Part shown: positions 28,198 through 37,700 of the stretch, piece after piece
Layout: each line of letters opens with the position of its first letter
Position numbering within the stretch: the stretch's first letter is position 1
Source: Galbibacter orientalis DSM 19592
Lineage (GTDB): Bacteria; Bacteroidota; Bacteroidia; Flavobacteriales; Flavobacteriaceae
DNA: 64,000 nucleotides
NCBI RefSeq assembly: GCF_000260115.1
Contig: NZ_JH651379.1
Location: forward strand, 1,616,501-1,680,500
Reading direction: 5' to 3'
Translations under genes and position numbers: made by a program
Notes under the pieces: model-generated
The model's database searches: none
Seen by the model: only the letters and a program-made list of their open reading frames with translations
Told to the model about the DNA's origin: nothing

Positions 28198-30549
28198 ATG
28201 GAATCCAATATTATTTATGTACCTATCCTTATGGCCATTCTTGGCCTTATTTTTATGGGGATAAAAGCTGTTTGGGTGAAGCGCCAACCTGCAGGAAATG
28301 AGAAAATGAAATCTATCTCTAAGAGTATCCAAGAAGGAGCGCTTGCCTTTTTAAATGCTGAATATAGACTGCTATTAATTTTTGTTATTATCGCCTCAGT
28401 CGCTTTATTCGGAATTTCTTTAGTGGTAGACACTACAAGTTGGATGATTGTTCCTGCTTTTGTAATTGGAGCTATTTTTTCTGCCTTAGCAGGAAATATA
28501 GGGATGAGAATTGCTACAGAAGCAAATACTAGAACTACAGAAGCGGCAAAAACTAGCTTGCCGCAAGCATTACAGGTTTCTTTTGGCGGGGGTACCGTAA
28601 TGGGACTAGGAGTGGCAGGATTAGCAGTTTTAGGACTCAGTTTGTTCTTTTTAATCTTTACGGGTCAGTTTTTAGATGGAGCAGGGTCTTTTTATGAAAA
28701 TATGACGGTTGTTTTAGAAGCGCTTGCAGGCTTTTCTTTAGGAGCAGAATCGATTGCGCTATTTGCTCGTGTTGGAGGAGGTATTTATACCAAAGCAGCA
28801 GATGTAGGAGCAGATTTGGTGGGGAAAGTAGAAGCGGGAATTCCAGAAGATGATCCTAGAAATCCAGCAACTATAGCAGATAACGTAGGAGATAATGTAG
28901 GAGATGTAGCAGGAATGGGAGCCGATTTATTTGGGTCTTATGTAGCTACAGTTTTAGCGGCTATGGTTTTAGGAAATTATGTTATTCGAGACATGAGTAT
29001 TAGTGCTCCTTTTACGGATGATTTTAATAATATGGGACCAATTCTTTTGCCGTTGGTAATTGCTGGAATTGGAATTTTAGCTTCTATAATAGGTACTTTC
29101 TTAGTAAAAATAGTTAATAATGATGCTAGAGAACCGCAAGTTCAAAAAGCGCTTGATACTGGTAATTGGACAGCTATTTTTTTGATGTTGCTAGCAAGTT
29201 ATTTTTTAATAAAGTTCATGCTTCCTGAGGCAATGGATATGAAATTCTTTGGAAACGATTATACCGTGGCTATCCCATCTATAAATGTTTTCTGGTCGGC
29301 TTGTATTGGATTGGCAGTTGGGGCACTTATTTCTTATGTAACCTCTTATTATACAAGTCTAGGAAAAAAACCAGTACTAGATATAGTTCAAAATAGTTCT
29401 ACAGGGGCGGGGACAAATATTATAGCAGGACTCGCTGTAGGGATGATGTCTACGTTTTGGTCGGTGTTATTATTTGCAGCAGCTATTTATGGGTCTTATG
29501 AATTTGCAGGATTTTATGGGGTTGCTATTGCGGCTTCGGCAATGATGGCAACTACGGCAATGCAATTAGCAATAGATGCCTTTGGGCCAATTGCCGATAA
29601 TGCTGGTGGAATTGCAGAAATGAGTGAATTAGAGCCAGAAGTACGAGAGCGTACCGATATATTAGATTCTGTAGGAAATACAACGGCTGCCGTTGGGAAG
29701 GGGTTTGCTATTGCTTCGGCAGCTTTAACTGCCTTGGCATTATTTGCAGCTTATGTTACTTTTACAGGAATTGACGGAATTAATATTTTTAAAGCAGATG
29801 TTTTAGCGGCCTTATTTGTTGGGGGAATGATTCCTGTTGTTTTTTCCGCTTTAGCAATGAAGTCTGTAGGGAAAGCAGCTATGGAAATGGTGCAAGAAGT
29901 AAGGAGGCAGTTTAGAGAAATTCCAGGTATTTTAGAAGGAACGGGAAGACCAGATTATAGTAAATGTGTTGAAATTTCTACTAAGGCTGCTCTAAAAGAA
30001 ATGTTATTACCTGGGTTATTAACCATTATAACTCCTATTGTAATAGGGTTGGTATTTGGTGCAGAACCTTTAGGTGGATATATGGCTGGAGTTTGTGTGT
30101 CTGGTGTAATGTGGGCAATTTTTCAAAATAATGCAGGTGGTGCTTGGGACAATGCAAAAAAATCTTTTGAAGCTGGGGTAGAAATAAATGGAGAGATGAC
30201 GTACAAAGGATCAGATGCTCATAAAGCGGCTGTTACTGGAGATACAGTTGGAGATCCATTTAAAGATACTTCTGGACCTTCCATGAATATTTTAATTAAA
30301 CTTACTTGTTTAGTAGGATTGGTAATTGCGCCTATTTTAGGAGGGCACTCTTCGGAAGTTATAATGACGTCTAAAGAGGTTATCCAAAAGGAGATTCGTG
30401 TAAATGTTGGGAGTGCGGATTTAGAACCAGCAAAAGCGGTAATAACTACCACTAAAACAGTAAATGGTAAAATTGTTACTGAAGAAAAAATTATTGAAGG
30501 AACTCCAGAAGAAATAGAACAACAAGTGAAGGATTTAAAAGAAAAGTAA
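28198..30549 (+). CDS. hppA: Membrane-bound pyrophosphatase, K+-dependent type (H+ and/or Na+ pump)
   Basis: 783 residues, about 16 membrane segments. Uses pyrophosphate hydrolysis to pump ions across the inner membrane. The pyrophosphate site is intact ([21 protein letters not shown], then [21 protein letters not shown]). [16 protein letters not shown] carries Ala where K+-independent pumps have Lys (GNTTKA), which places it in the K+-dependent group, many of which move Na+. The C-terminus has a charged extra tail ([22 protein letters not shown]). The stop codon abuts a repeat fragment. Confidence 0.93.
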   Translation: MESNIIYVPILMAILGLIFMGIKAVWVKRQPAGNEKMKSISKSIQEGALAFLNAEYRLLLIFVIIASVALFGISLVVDTTSWMIVPAFVIGAIFSALAGNIGMRIATEANTRTTEAAKTSLPQALQVSFGGGTVMGLGVAGLAVLGLSLFFLIFTGQFLDGAGSFYENMTVVLEALAGFSLGAESIALFARVGGGIYTKAADVGADLVGKVEAGIPEDDPRNPATIADNVGDNVGDVAGMGADLFGSYVATVLAAMVLGNYVIRDMSISAPFTDDFNNMGPILLPLVIAGIGILASIIGTFLVKIVNNDAREPQVQKALDTGNWTAIFLMLLASYFLIKFMLPEAMDMKFFGNDYTVAIPSINVFWSACIGLAVGALISYVTSYYTSLGKKPVLDIVQNSSTGAGTNIIAGLAVGMMSTFWSVLLFAAAIYGSYEFAGFYGVAIAASAMMATTAMQLAIDAFGPIADNAGGIAEMSELEPEVRERTDILDSVGNTTAAVGKGFAIASAALTALALFAAYVTFTGIDGINIFKADVLAALFVGGMIPVVFSALAMKSVGKAAMEMVQEVRRQFREIPGILEGTGRPDYSKCVEISTKAALKEMLLPGLLTIITPIVIGLVFGAEPLGGYMAGVCVSGVMWAIFQNNAGGAWDNAKKSFEAGVEINGEMTYKGSDAHKAAVTGDTVGDPFKDTSGPSMNILIKLTCLVGLVIAPILGGHSSEVIMTSKEVIQKEIRVNVGSADLEPAKAVITTTKTVNGKIVTEEKIIEGTPEEIEQQVKDLKEK

Positions 30550-30585
30550 TTTGAATACCTCGTGGACTTGCTTCGAGGTAGTTGA
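30550..30585 (+). repeat. Structured ~125-bp element, 3' fragment (copy B)
   Basis: Only the last hairpin of the element: TTTGAATACCTCG, then CTTCGAGGTAGTTGA. TACCTCG pairs with CGAGGTA. It begins at the base after the hppA stop codon. Confidence 0.8.
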
Positions 30586-30697
30586 AAACTATATTTTTTA
30601 ATTGTAATCTATTGTAAATCAAAAAAATATAATTAAATTTACACTGAACTGTTGCTCGTAGTTTGAGTAGGATGCGAGTAACTTGGGGTAGTTTTGA

Positions 30698-30739
30698 GAA
30701 GCTAAAAATATTAATTGTAATATTTTTAGCTTCTTTATT
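30698..30739 (+). terminator. Strong hairpin terminator of hppA
   Basis: GAAGCTAAAAATATTA (30698-30713), loop ATTG, and its perfect 16-bp complement (30718-30733), then TTTATTTTT. It lies about 150 bases after the stop, leaving a long 3' untranslated region that contains repeat fragment B and a weaker hairpin (GTTGCTCG with CGAGTAAC). Confidence 0.85.
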
Positions 30740-30801
30740 TTTACTCACTCACTACTCCCAAGGGAGAATTAGATGCTAAAGTTTCTGCTGAGAAAAAGTC
30801 T

Positions 30802-31416
30802 TTAAAAGAGTCCGTTGATTTCGGCGTCAATTTTATTGATAATTTCTCCTAAATCTTCTGGATTGTCAACAAAGTTATACTTGTCAACATCTATAATTAG
30901 TAGTTTTCCTTTGTCGTATTGATGAATAAATGCTTCGTAGCGTTCATTTAACCTACTTAGATAGTCAATAGAAATAGAGTTTTCATATTCTCTTCCTCTT
31001 TTATGAATTTGATTTACCAAGTTAGGGATAGAACTTCTTAAATAAATTAATAAATCTGGAGATTGTACTAGGCTTTCCATTAATTGAAAAAGAGAAGAGT
31101 AATTTTTAAAATCCCTATTAGTCATCAAGCCCATGGAATGTAAATTGGGAGCAAAAATATAGGCATCTTCATATATTGTTCTGTCTTGAATAATTTTTTT
31201 TCCGCTTTCGCGAATTTCTAGAATTTGTCTAAAACGACTATTTAAGAAATAGATTTGCAAGTTAAAACTCCAACGCTCCATTTGTGTGTAGAAATCGTCT
31301 AAATACGGGTTGTCTACCACATCTTCAAAATGAGCTTCCCATTTGAAATGTTTAGAGAGTAATCTTGTTAATGTAGTTTTTCCTGCGCCTATATTACCTG
31401 CAATTGCAACGTGCAT
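30802..31416 (-). CDS. Deoxynucleoside kinase
   Basis: 204 residues. Phosphorylates deoxynucleosides for salvage. P-loop GNIGAGKTT at residues 7-15, the DRT motif (IIQDRTIYEDAYIFA) of the deoxynucleoside kinase family, and an Arg-rich lid near QIHKRGREYENSI. It is the bacterial dAK/dGK-like group; the preferred base cannot be told. Lone minus-strand gene between hppA and metK. Confidence 0.9.
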   Translation of the reverse strand: MHVAIAGNIGAGKTTLTRLLSKHFKWEAHFEDVVDNPYLDDFYTQMERWSFNLQIYFLNSRFRQILEIRESGKKIIQDRTIYEDAYIFAPNLHSMGLMTNRDFKNYSSLFQLMESLVQSPDLLIYLRSSIPNLVNQIHKRGREYENSISIDYLSRLNERYEAFIHQYDKGKLLIIDVDKYNFVDNPEDLGEIINKIDAEINGLF

Positions 31417-31537
31417 GGGGTCTATTTTTTTATATTGATAAATAACTTTGGTAAAGATACAAGAATAAGCCGCTTTGATAAAAAATAATTTTCTTTACGA
31501 TGAGAAAAATAAATTATTTAAAGAGACGCAAACGATT

Positions 31538-31591
31538 GCTGCTAGCCCCGATTGCGCTAACTACCATGTAGTAGCAAAAGCGGGTAACAGC
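31538..31591 (+). repeat. Degenerate two-stem structured repeat
   Basis: GCTGCTAGCCC (31538-31548) can pair imperfectly with GGGTAACAGC (31582-31591); inside, GCTAACTAC (31556-31564) and GTAGTAGC (31568-31575) form a hairpin with loop CAT. The TAGCCCCGATTG start and AGCGGGTAACAGC end resemble a dispersed family I recall from Flavobacteria genomes. Only copy in the window. Confidence 0.5.
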
Positions 31592-31665
31592 GAAAGGGAA
31601 TAAGAAATTAAAAAAGGGCTCCAAATAAAAAAGTGTTAAACATTTTTCAGTTTCAATCTTATTCT

Positions 31666-31673
31666 TACATTTG
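31666..31673 (+). promoter_or_regulatory. -7 promoter box of metK
   Basis: TACATTTG matches TAnnTTTG. Transcription would start near 31679, exactly where the base-paired leader begins. Confidence 0.6.
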
Positions 31674-31678
31674 TACCC

Positions 31679-31799
31679 AGAATTTTGAGGAAAGATTTGA
31701 CTGATTGCCACCTCGTAAAAAAAGAGCTAAAGCAGTGATGAACTCCTTTAGACGCACCTGTCAAAATTCTTTCCCATTTAGAAGTTTAGAAATTACATT
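31679..31799 (+). promoter_or_regulatory. SAM-II-like riboswitch leader of metK
   Basis: The aptamer order matches SAM-II: P1 GAGG (31687-31690), GATTTG (31694-31699), P2 ACTG (31700-31703), ATTGC (31704-31708), P1' CCTC (31711-31714), GTAAAAA loop, GCTAAAG (31726-31732), P2' CAGT (31733-31736). GATTTG, TTGC and GCTAAAG are the SAM-II conserved blocks. An outer 10-bp stem, AGAATTTTGA (31679-31688) with TCAAAATTCT (31761-31770), overlaps the P1 strand and could be the alternative fold that switches metK. Confidence 0.82.
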
Positions 31800-33056
31800 A
31801 TGGCATATTTATTTACATCGGAGTCTGTTAGTGAAGGACATCCAGATAAAATTGCAGATCAAATAAGCGATGCGCTTTTAGACAACTTTTTGGCTTTTGA
31901 TCCAGAGAGTAAAGTTGCTTGCGAAACTTTAGTAACTACTGGGCAAGTAGTGCTTGCCGGAGAGGTAAAAAGCGCTACGTATTTAGACGTACAGTCTATT
32001 GCTCGTGAGGTTATTAATAAAATTGGATACACTAAAGGAGCGTATCAATTTAGTGGAGATTCTTGTGGAGTTATTTCGTTAATTCATGAGCAGTCTCAAG
32101 ACATTAACCAAGGGGTAGACAGGGCATCGAAAGAGGAGCAGGGTGCTGGAGACCAAGGGATGATGTTTGGGTATGCTACCAATGAAACCGAAAACTATAT
32201 GCCTTTGGCGTTAGATATTTCTCACAAATTATTAATGGGACTTGCAGATTTGCGTCGGGAAGAAAAGGAGATTACCTATTTACGTCCAGATGCAAAAGCA
32301 CAGGTTACTATTGAGTATTCAGATGATAATGTGCCGCAAAGAATAGATACCATTGTACTTTCTACGCAGCACGATCAATTTGATGCTGACGATGAGAAGA
32401 TGCTAACTCAAATTAAGAAAGACATTTTAGAAATCTTAATTCCAAGAGTAGTTAAGCAGTTGCCAAAATATGTTCAGGAGTTGTTTAATGATACTATTAA
32501 ATATCATATCAATCCAACCGGAAAATTTGTAATTGGTGGTCCTCATGGAGATAGCGGACTTACAGGAAGGAAAATTATTGTAGATACTTACGGTGGTAAA
32601 GGAGCTCATGGAGGCGGTGCTTTTAGTGGAAAAGATCCAAGTAAAGTAGACCGTAGTGCAGCATATGCTTCTCGCCATATTGCTAAAAACTTGGTGGCAG
32701 CAGGAGTTGCAGATGAGGTTTTAGTACAGGTAAGTTATGCTATTGGCGTGGTAGAGCCGACTTCTATTTTTGTAAATACGTATGGTACTTCTAAAGTAGG
32801 ATTGAGTGATGGGGAGATAGCCAAAAAAGTAGCTCAGTTGTTCGATATGCGTCCGTTTGCAATTGAAGAGCGTTTAAAATTGCGCAATCCAATATACTTA
32901 GAGTCTGCTGCATATGGGCATATGGGAAAACAACCTCGTACAGTTACAAAGGTTTTTGAATCTCCATACAACGGTAGAATTGAAAGAGAAGTTGAGCTTT
33001 TTACATGGGAAAAGTTGGACTTTATAGATAAAGTAAAAGAGAGTTTTTCGTTATAA
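31800..33056 (+). CDS. metK: S-adenosylmethionine synthetase
   Basis: 418 residues. Makes SAM from methionine and ATP; cytoplasmic. Motifs: [21 protein letters not shown] at the N-terminus, [12 protein letters not shown] (ATP-binding), and [20 protein letters not shown] (active-site loop). Slightly longer than the 384 of E. coli. Its product is the probable ligand of the leader upstream and of the two S-box leaders downstream, so the gene sits at the centre of the local feedback. Confidence 0.98.
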   Translation: MAYLFTSESVSEGHPDKIADQISDALLDNFLAFDPESKVACETLVTTGQVVLAGEVKSATYLDVQSIAREVINKIGYTKGAYQFSGDSCGVISLIHEQSQDINQGVDRASKEEQGAGDQGMMFGYATNETENYMPLALDISHKLLMGLADLRREEKEITYLRPDAKAQVTIEYSDDNVPQRIDTIVLSTQHDQFDADDEKMLTQIKKDILEILIPRVVKQLPKYVQELFNDTIKYHINPTGKFVIGGPHGDSGLTGRKIIVDTYGGKGAHGGGAFSGKDPSKVDRSAAYASRHIAKNLVAAGVADEVLVQVSYAIGVVEPTSIFVNTYGTSKVGLSDGEIAKKVAQLFDMRPFAIEERLKLRNPIYLESAAYGHMGKQPRTVTKVFESPYNGRIEREVELFTWEKLDFIDKVKESFSL

Positions 33057-33108
33057 ATAGATTTTTTAGTGATGATTTGGAAAAATGAATATATTTTCTG
33101 AATCTTTG

Positions 33109-33205
33109 AATCCCTCATAGAGGGTTTAATTTCAAGACGTTCTGCGTTGAAACGAGTAAAATTGTTTCATTTGATTGCTTTGTGGATTTGCTCCCGAAGT
33201 AGAAG
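33109..33205 (+). repeat. Structured ~125-bp element, shortened copy C
   Basis: CCCTCATAGAGGG hairpin at the 5' end, then TTCTGCGTTGAAACGAG and a decayed last hairpin. About 25 bases of the central part are missing. Lies between metK and the metY riboswitch. Confidence 0.7.
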
Positions 33206-33248
33206 ATATAAAGCTTCATTAATATTATGAGGCGAGATTAAAGTTAAT

Positions 33249-33261
33249 CCCACAATGTGGG
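33249..33261 (+). repeat. Small perfect hairpin before the metY leader
   Basis: CCCAC AAT GTGGG. A related sequence, AATCCCATAACG ... GGGGAAAG, occurs at 43604-43629 before the ferredoxin reductase gene. Confidence 0.4.
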
Positions 33262-33284
33262 AAAGTAGTTCAAATACATTTTGT

Positions 33285-33402
33285 AGATGTTATCAAGAAA
33301 GGCGGAAGGAATAGACCTGAAGATGCCTTAGCAACCCTTTGTCTCGAGGAAACTCAGATTGAGAAGGTGCTACATTCTACCACGTAAGTGGATAGATAAC
33401 AA
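33285..33402 (+). promoter_or_regulatory. SAM-I (S-box) riboswitch before metY
   Basis: P1 is GTTATC (33289-33294) with GATAAC (33395-33400). Between them are the conserved S-box blocks: AAGAAAGGCGGAAGGA, GATGCCTTAGCAACC and AAGGTGCTACATTCTACC. A TACATTTTG near-match to the -7 box is at 33275-33283. Downstream, TAACAAGAA (33397-33405) pairs with TTCTTGTTA (33430-33438) and shares bases with P1, so it is a likely switching helix; no T tract follows it. Confidence 0.92.
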
Positions 33403-33487
33403 GAATTTAATTCTTACGCGTTTACGCTTTTCTTGTTAACACCTTAACAGTACTATTTTAAGTAGTACAAATTAAATTTTAAAAGAA

Positions 33488-34768
33488 ATGAGTAAACAAA
33501 AATTTTCAACGGATGCACTTCATGCTGGGCATGATGTAAAAGCAAATGGTGGTACAAGAGCTGTGCCGATATACCAAACGTCTTCTTATGTTTTTAATAA
33601 CGCAGACCATGCTGCAAATTTATTCAACTTATCAGAGGCTGGATATATTTACACGAGGTTAAACAACCCAACAAACGATGTGTTGGAGCAACGTTTGGCT
33701 GCTTTAGATGATGGAATTGCCTCTGTGGTAACAGCCTCAGGAACGGCGGCTATTTCTACTGCTTTGTTGGTGTTGTTAAAGGCGGGAGACCATATTGTAG
33801 CTTCTAGTAGCTTGTATGGAGGAACGTATAATTTATTGAGCAACACACTTCCTAGGTTAGGTATTACAACCACATTTGTAGACCCAGATGATGCGGCAAA
33901 TTTTACAAATGCCGTACAAGAGAATACACGAGCCTTTTTTATAGAATCTTTGGGGAATCCAAAATTGGACGTGTTAGATATTAAATCGATTTCTGCGGAA
34001 GCAAAAAAAGCAGCACTGCCATTAATAGTAGATAATACAGTAGCTACCTCTTATTTGGTAAAACCTATAGAGCATGGAGCAAATATTGTTATTCATTCGC
34101 TAACTAAATATATCTGCGGTAATGGAACTTCACTTGGTGGAGTTATTGTAGATGCGGGTACTTTTAATTGGGGGAATGGTAAATTTCCAGAATTTACAGA
34201 GCCTTCTCCAAGTTATCATGGGTTAATTTATCATGATGTATTAAAAGAGGCTGCTTTTATAGCAAAAGTAAGAATAGAAGGTTTAAGAGATTTTGGAGGC
34301 GCGTTGAGTCCGTTAAATGCATTTCAAATTTTACAAGGATTAGAAACACTTCCTTTAAGAATAAAGAAACATAGCGAAAATGCATTGGAATTAGCGCAAT
34401 GGTTAGAAAAACAAGCAGCAGTAACTTGGGTAAATTATCCTGGGCTTGAAAATAATAAATATAAAAAATTAGCAGAAGTGTATCTTCCAGAAGGACAAAG
34501 CGGACTCGTAACTTTTGGAGTTAAGGGAGGTTTTGAATCGGCTAAAAAAGTAGCAGATAACACAAAAATATTTTCCCTACTTGCTAATATTGGCGATACA
34601 AAATCGCTAATTATTCATCCTTCAAGTACAACGCATCAGCAGTTAAATGAAGAGGAGCAGTTAGCGGCTGGAGTAACTACAGATTTAATTAGACTCTCAG
34701 TAGGATTAGAAGATATAGAAGACTTAAAGTCGGATTTAAAAGAAGCATTTAAACAGATAAAAGCATAA
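33488..34768 (+). CDS. metY: O-acetylhomoserine sulfhydrylase
   Basis: 426 residues. Makes homocysteine from O-acetylhomoserine and sulfide with PLP. The Schiff-base Lys is in HSLTKYICGNGTSLGG, and the N-terminal TDALHAGHD and YIYTRLNNPTNDVLEQRLA are typical of the Cys/Met metabolism family, MetY subgroup. It is the first gene after the S-box leader, and the fusion gene starts 4 bases after its stop, so both should fall under SAM control. Confidence 0.95.
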   Translation: MSKQKFSTDALHAGHDVKANGGTRAVPIYQTSSYVFNNADHAANLFNLSEAGYIYTRLNNPTNDVLEQRLAALDDGIASVVTASGTAAISTALLVLLKAGDHIVASSSLYGGTYNLLSNTLPRLGITTTFVDPDDAANFTNAVQENTRAFFIESLGNPKLDVLDIKSISAEAKKAALPLIVDNTVATSYLVKPIEHGANIVIHSLTKYICGNGTSLGGVIVDAGTFNWGNGKFPEFTEPSPSYHGLIYHDVLKEAAFIAKVRIEGLRDFGGALSPLNAFQILQGLETLPLRIKKHSENALELAQWLEKQAAVTWVNYPGLENNKYKKLAEVYLPEGQSGLVTFGVKGGFESAKKVADNTKIFSLLANIGDTKSLIIHPSSTTHQQLNEEEQLAAGVTTDLIRLSVGLEDIEDLKSDLKEAFKQIKA

Positions 34769-34772
34769 AACG

Positions 34773-37700
34773 TTGAAAAACGAATTGTTACATATTACAC
34801 TCAATCAGTACACAACGCTAAGCGGAGTTACGCAAGATTTAAATTTATCATACCAATTGTTTGGTAAGCCATTACATACAGCGCCTATTGTAATGGTGAA
34901 TCATGCACTTACAGGGAATTCTGATGTTAGTGGAGAGAACGGTTGGTGGAAAGATTTAATAGGAGACGGAAAAGCTATTGATACAAATAATTATACGGTA
35001 TTATCATTTAATATTCCAGGGAATGGTTATGATGGTTTTGTGATCGATAATTATAAAGATTTTGTGGCTAGAGATGTGGCAAACATCTTTTTGTTAGGTC
35101 TTGAAGTCTTAAAAATAGATGAATTGTATGCCTTGATTGGAGGTTCTCTAGGTGGCGGAATTGCATGGGAAATGGTGGCGTTAAAACCTGCTATTACCGA
35201 ACATTTTATTCCTGTGGCAACCGATTGGAAGTCGACAGATTGGCTTATTGCAAATTGCCAAATTCAGGAGCAATTTTTGGTGAATTCTAAAAATCCTGTC
35301 CACGATGCTCGAATGCACGCTATGTTGTGTTACCGAACGCCAGAATCTTTTAAATCGCGTTTCCAACGAAGCACTAATGAAGAATTGCAAGTGTTTAATG
35401 TGGAAAGTTGGTTGTTGCATCATGGAAATAAACTTCAAGAGCGATTTCAGCTTTCGGCTTATAAATTAATGAATCAGTTACTAAAAACTATTGATGTTAC
35501 CCGAGGAAGACCAGAGCATTTTAGTGTATTAGAAGCTATAGATGCTAATGTACATATTGTAGGGGTGAGCTCAGATTTGTTTTTTACTGCTGAAGAAAAT
35601 AGAGAAACGTATAAGCAATTGGCGCAATCTAGCGACCGTGTGCGCTATGGAGAAGTAGTTTCGGTACACGGGCACGATGCATTTTTGATAGAATATGAAC
35701 AATTAGAAAAAATAATAGGGGGCATTTTTGAATCTGCTCTTAAAGATAATAAGATGAAAGTATTAAAGTTTGGAGGGAAATCCTTAGCCAATGGTAAAGG
35801 AATCAATAATGTAGTTGAAATAATTGAAAACAAGGTAAAAGAAGGAGAGAAAATCACCGTAGTAGTTTCTGCTAGGAATAACGCAACCAATGAGTTGGAG
35901 AGTATTTTGGAAACGGCGGCAGATGGGCAGGATTACGAGCATTTATTTGATGCCTTTAAGAAATATCAAACAGAAGATTATAAAAATGCCAATTTATCTG
36001 CTGAGTTTGATAGATTAGAAAAACTGTTCTCGGGAGTGAGTTTGCTTGGAGATTATAGTGTAAAAATTAAAGATGAGGTTTTAGCACAAGGCGAAATTAT
36101 TTCTGCTAAATTAATCACCAATATTTTAAAAGAAAAAGGAGTCAATGCCAATTTTACAGACTCTCGGGAGCTTATAAAAACAGATGAGAAATTTGGTGAC
36201 GCACAACCCTTAGAAAAAATTTCAAAAGAAAATGTTTTAAAACATTTTGCAAAACATAATGGAACAACCGTTAATATTGTTACTGGATTTATTGGCTCTA
36301 ATAAAAATAACGAAACCACTACTTTAGGAAGAAATGGAAGTAATTATACAGCTTCTTTATTGGCTAATTTTTTAGATGCTGGAGAATTGCAAAGTTTTAC
36401 GCATGTAGATGGTATTTTTACTGCCAATCCAGATTTGGTGCCAAGTGCACAACGCATCGAAGAATTGTCGTTTAATGAGGCTAATGAGCTAGCAAATTTT
36501 GGTGCTACTATTTTACATGCAAAAACAATTATTCCGTTAATTGAAAAAAATATTCCACTTCGAATTTTAAATACTTTTAATCACGATAATAAAGGAACGC
36601 TTATTACTGCTAATCCTAAAAAGGAAGGAATAAAATCACTTTCAGTTTTAGAAAACGTAGCCTTAGTAAATTTAGAAGGACGCGGACTATTAGGAAAAGC
36701 AGGAGTAGATGCTAGAATTTTTAATGCTCTAGGGAAAAAAGACATCAGTGTAAGTATTATTTCACAAGGGTCTTCCGAGCGTGGAATTGGTTTGGTAGTA
36801 AATGCAAAAGATGCTACCGAAGCTATGATTTCTTTGGAGAAAGAATTTGAAAATGATTTTTACTCTAAAGACGTTAATAAAATTTCTGTGGTAGATGATG
36901 TTTCTGTAATTTCTATCATAGGTCAAGATTTGAGTACGTTCCATAAGCCTTATAATGCGTTGATTAAAAACCAGGTAATTCCTATCCTTTTTAATAATAC
37001 GGTAACAGGGAAAAATGTGAGTTTAGTAGTTAAAAAATCTGAACTTCATAAAGCATTAAATGTTATTCATGGAGAGATTTTTGAAATCTGTAAGAAAATA
37101 AACATAGCTATTTTCGGACATGGATTGGTAGGAGGAACTTTAATCGATCAAATTCTTACTTCAGCAGCTAATATAGAAGAGCGTAAACATTTAAAACTGA
37201 ATATTTTTGCAGTTTCTAATTCAAGAAAATTAGTACTTTCAAAAGAAGGCATTAATTCAGATTGGAAAAAAGAAATAGAGAATAGTAACCAACCTGCAAC
37301 TATTAAAGATGTAATTGCATTTACGAAAGCAAATCATCTAGAAAATTTAATTGCTATAGATAATACGGCAAGTAAAGATTTTGTTGCAAATTATACCACT
37401 TTGGTGGAAAATGGCTTTGATTTAGTGTCGTCTAACAAAATTGCAAATACCCTCGATTTTAAATTTTATAAAGAGTTGAGAAGTTTACTTGATAAAAATC
37501 AGAAGCAATATTTATATGAAACTAATGTTGGAGCTGGGCTTCCTTTAATAGATACAATTCGTATTTTACATTTATCAGGAGAAAATATCACTAGAATTAG
37601 AGGTGTATTTTCTGGAACTTTAAGTTATTTATTCAATCAATTTTCTTCAGAAGAAAAAACTTTTAATGAGATTCTAAAAGATACTATTGATAAAGGATTT

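Larger units (their letters stand above)
31417..31799. other. 383-base divergent region between the kinase and metK
   Basis: The left part holds a degenerate structured repeat (31538-31591). The right part holds the metK promoter box (31666-31673) and the SAM-II-like leader (31679-31799). No gene is seen. Confidence 0.75.

Noticed and set aside
30756-30770. CTCCC/GGGAG mini-hairpin as terminator of the deoxynucleoside kinase gene
   Set aside because: No T run follows on the minus strand and the stem is short.
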